Shown here one piece after another: positions 13,501 through 14,685 of a DNA stretch of 14,685 bases (the first letter of the stretch is position 1; every line of letters starts with the position of its first letter). Location of the stretch: assembly GCA_938037005.1 (NCBI GenBank), contig CALHVR010000017.1, positions 1-14,685 of the forward strand, in the 5' to 3' direction. Both the position numbers and the translations under genes were made by a program. A model generated the notes under the pieces. The model did no database searches, was not told the DNA's origin, and saw only the letters and a list, made by a program, of their open reading frames with translations. Origin of the DNA: an uncultured Leptotrichiaceae bacterium (GTDB lineage: Bacteria > Fusobacteriota > Fusobacteriia > Fusobacteriales > Leptotrichiaceae).

Positions 13501-14571
13501 ATGATATCAGTTGTAATAATGGCAGGGGGAAAAGGAGAGAGATTTTGGCCGAAAAGTAGAGTGAATATGCCAAAACAGTTTTTGACATTGACTGATGATG
13601 GAAAATCTATGATACAACATACGGTAGAGAGATTGAAATCATTAGTAGAAATTGAAAATATATATGTTGTGACAAATGAAAGTTATGAAAAATTAGTGCA
13701 GGAACATATACCAAATTTACCTAAAGAAAATATAATTTTAGAGCCGATTGCTAAAAATACTGCACCTTGTATTGGATTAGCTGCAATGCACATAGCAAAG
13801 AAAAATAAGGATGCAAAAATGATAGTGCTTCCAGCAGATCATTTAGTTAAGTTTGAAGAATTGTTTATAGAGACTTTGAAAACGGCAATTGAAGTTGTTG
13901 AAAAAGGAGAAAATTTAGTAACTATTGGAATAACACCAAATTATCCGGAAACAGGTTATGGATATATAAAATTTAAGGAAAAACTAGAAAACATAAAAAA
14001 TGTTTATGAGGTAGAAAGATTTGTAGAAAAGCCTAATTTAGAAAAGGCGAAAGAGTATCTAGCTTCAGGACAATATTTATGGAATAGTGGAATGTTTGTT
14101 TGGAAAGTATCAACAATTTTAAACAATTTTAAAAAATATTTGCCGGAGATATATAATAGTTTAGAAAAAATTGGAAAAATTGTAGGAACAGAGAATTATG
14201 AAAGAGAGCTTGAAGCAGTGTTTAGCAAAATGCCATCAGAATCTATTGACTATGGAATAATGGAAAAAGCAACGAATATTTATGTTGTTCCGGGTAATTT
14301 TGGATGGGACGATGTTGGTAGTTGGTTGTCGCTTGAAAGAATAAACAAAACAAATCAAGATGGGAATGTTATTTCGGGAAATACAATAACAATAAAGACT
14401 AAAAATTCAATTATTCAAGCTCAAGATAAGTTGATTGCAACGATAGGATTGGAAAATATAATAATAATTGACACGGAAGACGCATTATTGATTTGTAATA
14501 AAGATAATACACAGGAAGTTAAGGAAATTATTAATAATTTAAAAATTTGTAATAGAGTAGAGTATTTGTAA
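13501..14571 (+). CDS. manC: Mannose-1-phosphate guanylyltransferase (GDP-mannose pyrophosphorylase)
   Basis: This enzyme joins GTP and mannose-1-phosphate to give GDP-mannose, the donor for mannose- and fucose-type sugars in surface glycans. The 356-aa protein is the short single-domain form, lacking the C-terminal isomerase cupin found in bifunctional ManC/AlgA (about 470 aa), which fits a separate manA next door. The nucleotidyltransferase signature MAGGKGERFWPKSR is at 7-20, EPIAKNTAPC at 81-90, VLPADH at 109-114, ETGYGYI at 150-156, FVEKP at 174-178 and LWNSGMF at 193-199; DVGSW closes the core. An AAAGGAAAG about 4-10 nt before the ATG serves as the ribosome-binding site. The phosphomannomutase needed between the two steps is not present. 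The symbol follows general usage for this activity (also called rfbM or cpsB). Confidence 0.94.
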   Translation: MISVVIMAGGKGERFWPKSRVNMPKQFLTLTDDGKSMIQHTVERLKSLVEIENIYVVTNESYEKLVQEHIPNLPKENIILEPIAKNTAPCIGLAAMHIAKKNKDAKMIVLPADHLVKFEELFIETLKTAIEVVEKGENLVTIGITPNYPETGYGYIKFKEKLENIKNVYEVERFVEKPNLEKAKEYLASGQYLWNSGMFVWKVSTILNNFKKYLPEIYNSLEKIGKIVGTENYERELEAVFSKMPSESIDYGIMEKATNIYVVPGNFGWDDVGSWLSLERINKTNQDGNVISGNTITIKTKNSIIQAQDKLIATIGLENIIIIDTEDALLICNKDNTQEVKEIINNLKICNRVEYL

Positions 14572-14590
14572 TTAATAAAATAAAAAAATG

Positions 14591-14627
14591 AAAAAGCCAT
14601 CAGGATTTATATTCTGAGGCTTTTTTT
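14591..14627 (+). terminator. Terminator after the guanylyltransferase gene
   Basis: AAAAAGCC then TCAG (14591-14603, with one bulged A at 14599) pairs with CTGA then GGCTTTTT (14614-14625) around a 10-nt loop and ends in a seven-T tract. The remaining bases to 14685 hold no supportable gene. Confidence 0.85.
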
Positions 14628-14685
14628 GAAGAGGGAGTTATTTTAAATAGAAATTAAGAAGTTGAAAATAGATTTAAAACAATTT

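Noticed and set aside
14662..14685. TTG followed by an open frame to the right edge
   Set aside because: Only eight codons with no ribosome-binding site. TTGAAA could equally be a -35 element for a gene beyond the window.

Overview
This is a strongly AT-rich chromosomal segment. A-ending codons and AGA arginine codons dominate, and no visible gene stops with TGA. The gene content (MutS2, an Ogg2-type glycosylase, an M29 aminopeptidase, a TrpXYZ-like ABC transporter, a Val-Asp-Phe tRNA cluster) and the base composition fit a Fusobacteriota member, most likely a Leptotrichia-like bacterium. That assignment is an inference from style and gene set; no marker such as 16S rRNA is present. Most of the window looks like ordinary core chromosome, with no mobile elements, CRISPR arrays or rRNA.

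Layout. (1) Bases 1-571, minus strand: a small ORF followed by the N-terminal part of an uncharacterised protein that runs off the left edge. This is the only accessory-looking stretch. (2) 594-1862: murA, the first committed step of peptidoglycan synthesis, with its own promoter and terminator. (3) 1973-6625: mutS2, an Ogg2-type 8-oxoguanine glycosylase, a thioredoxin-like protein and an M29 aminopeptidase, probably one transcription unit that ends in a two-sided hairpin at 6646-6679. (4) 6686-7651, minus strand: a monofunctional biotin-protein ligase with an unusual extra C-terminal domain. (5) 7850-11768: two tandem paralogous lipoprotein binding proteins, one permease and one ATPase, forming a TrpXYZ-like importer and closed by a terminator. 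(6) 11884-12221: consensus promoter, tRNA-Val(UAC), tRNA-Asp(GUC), tRNA-Phe(GAA), terminator. (7) 12426-14571: phosphomannose isomerase and mannose-1-phosphate guanylyltransferase. Each has its own promoter and terminator, and together they supply the first and last steps from fructose-6-phosphate to GDP-mannose; the phosphomannomutase step is not in the window.

A recurring theme is a TGnTATAAT extended -10 element in front of murA, mutS2, birA, manA and the guanylyltransferase. Three of these share the identical 11-mer TATGTTATAAT. The tRNA cluster instead has a perfect TTGACA / 17 nt / TATACT promoter. The most unusual points are the biotin ligase extension, which begins at an internal ATG with a well-placed Shine-Dalgarno; the duplicated binding proteins sharing one permease; the thioredoxin with TCGPC instead of WCGPC; and the unknown left-edge gene pair. 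I saw no clearly new multi-gene system.
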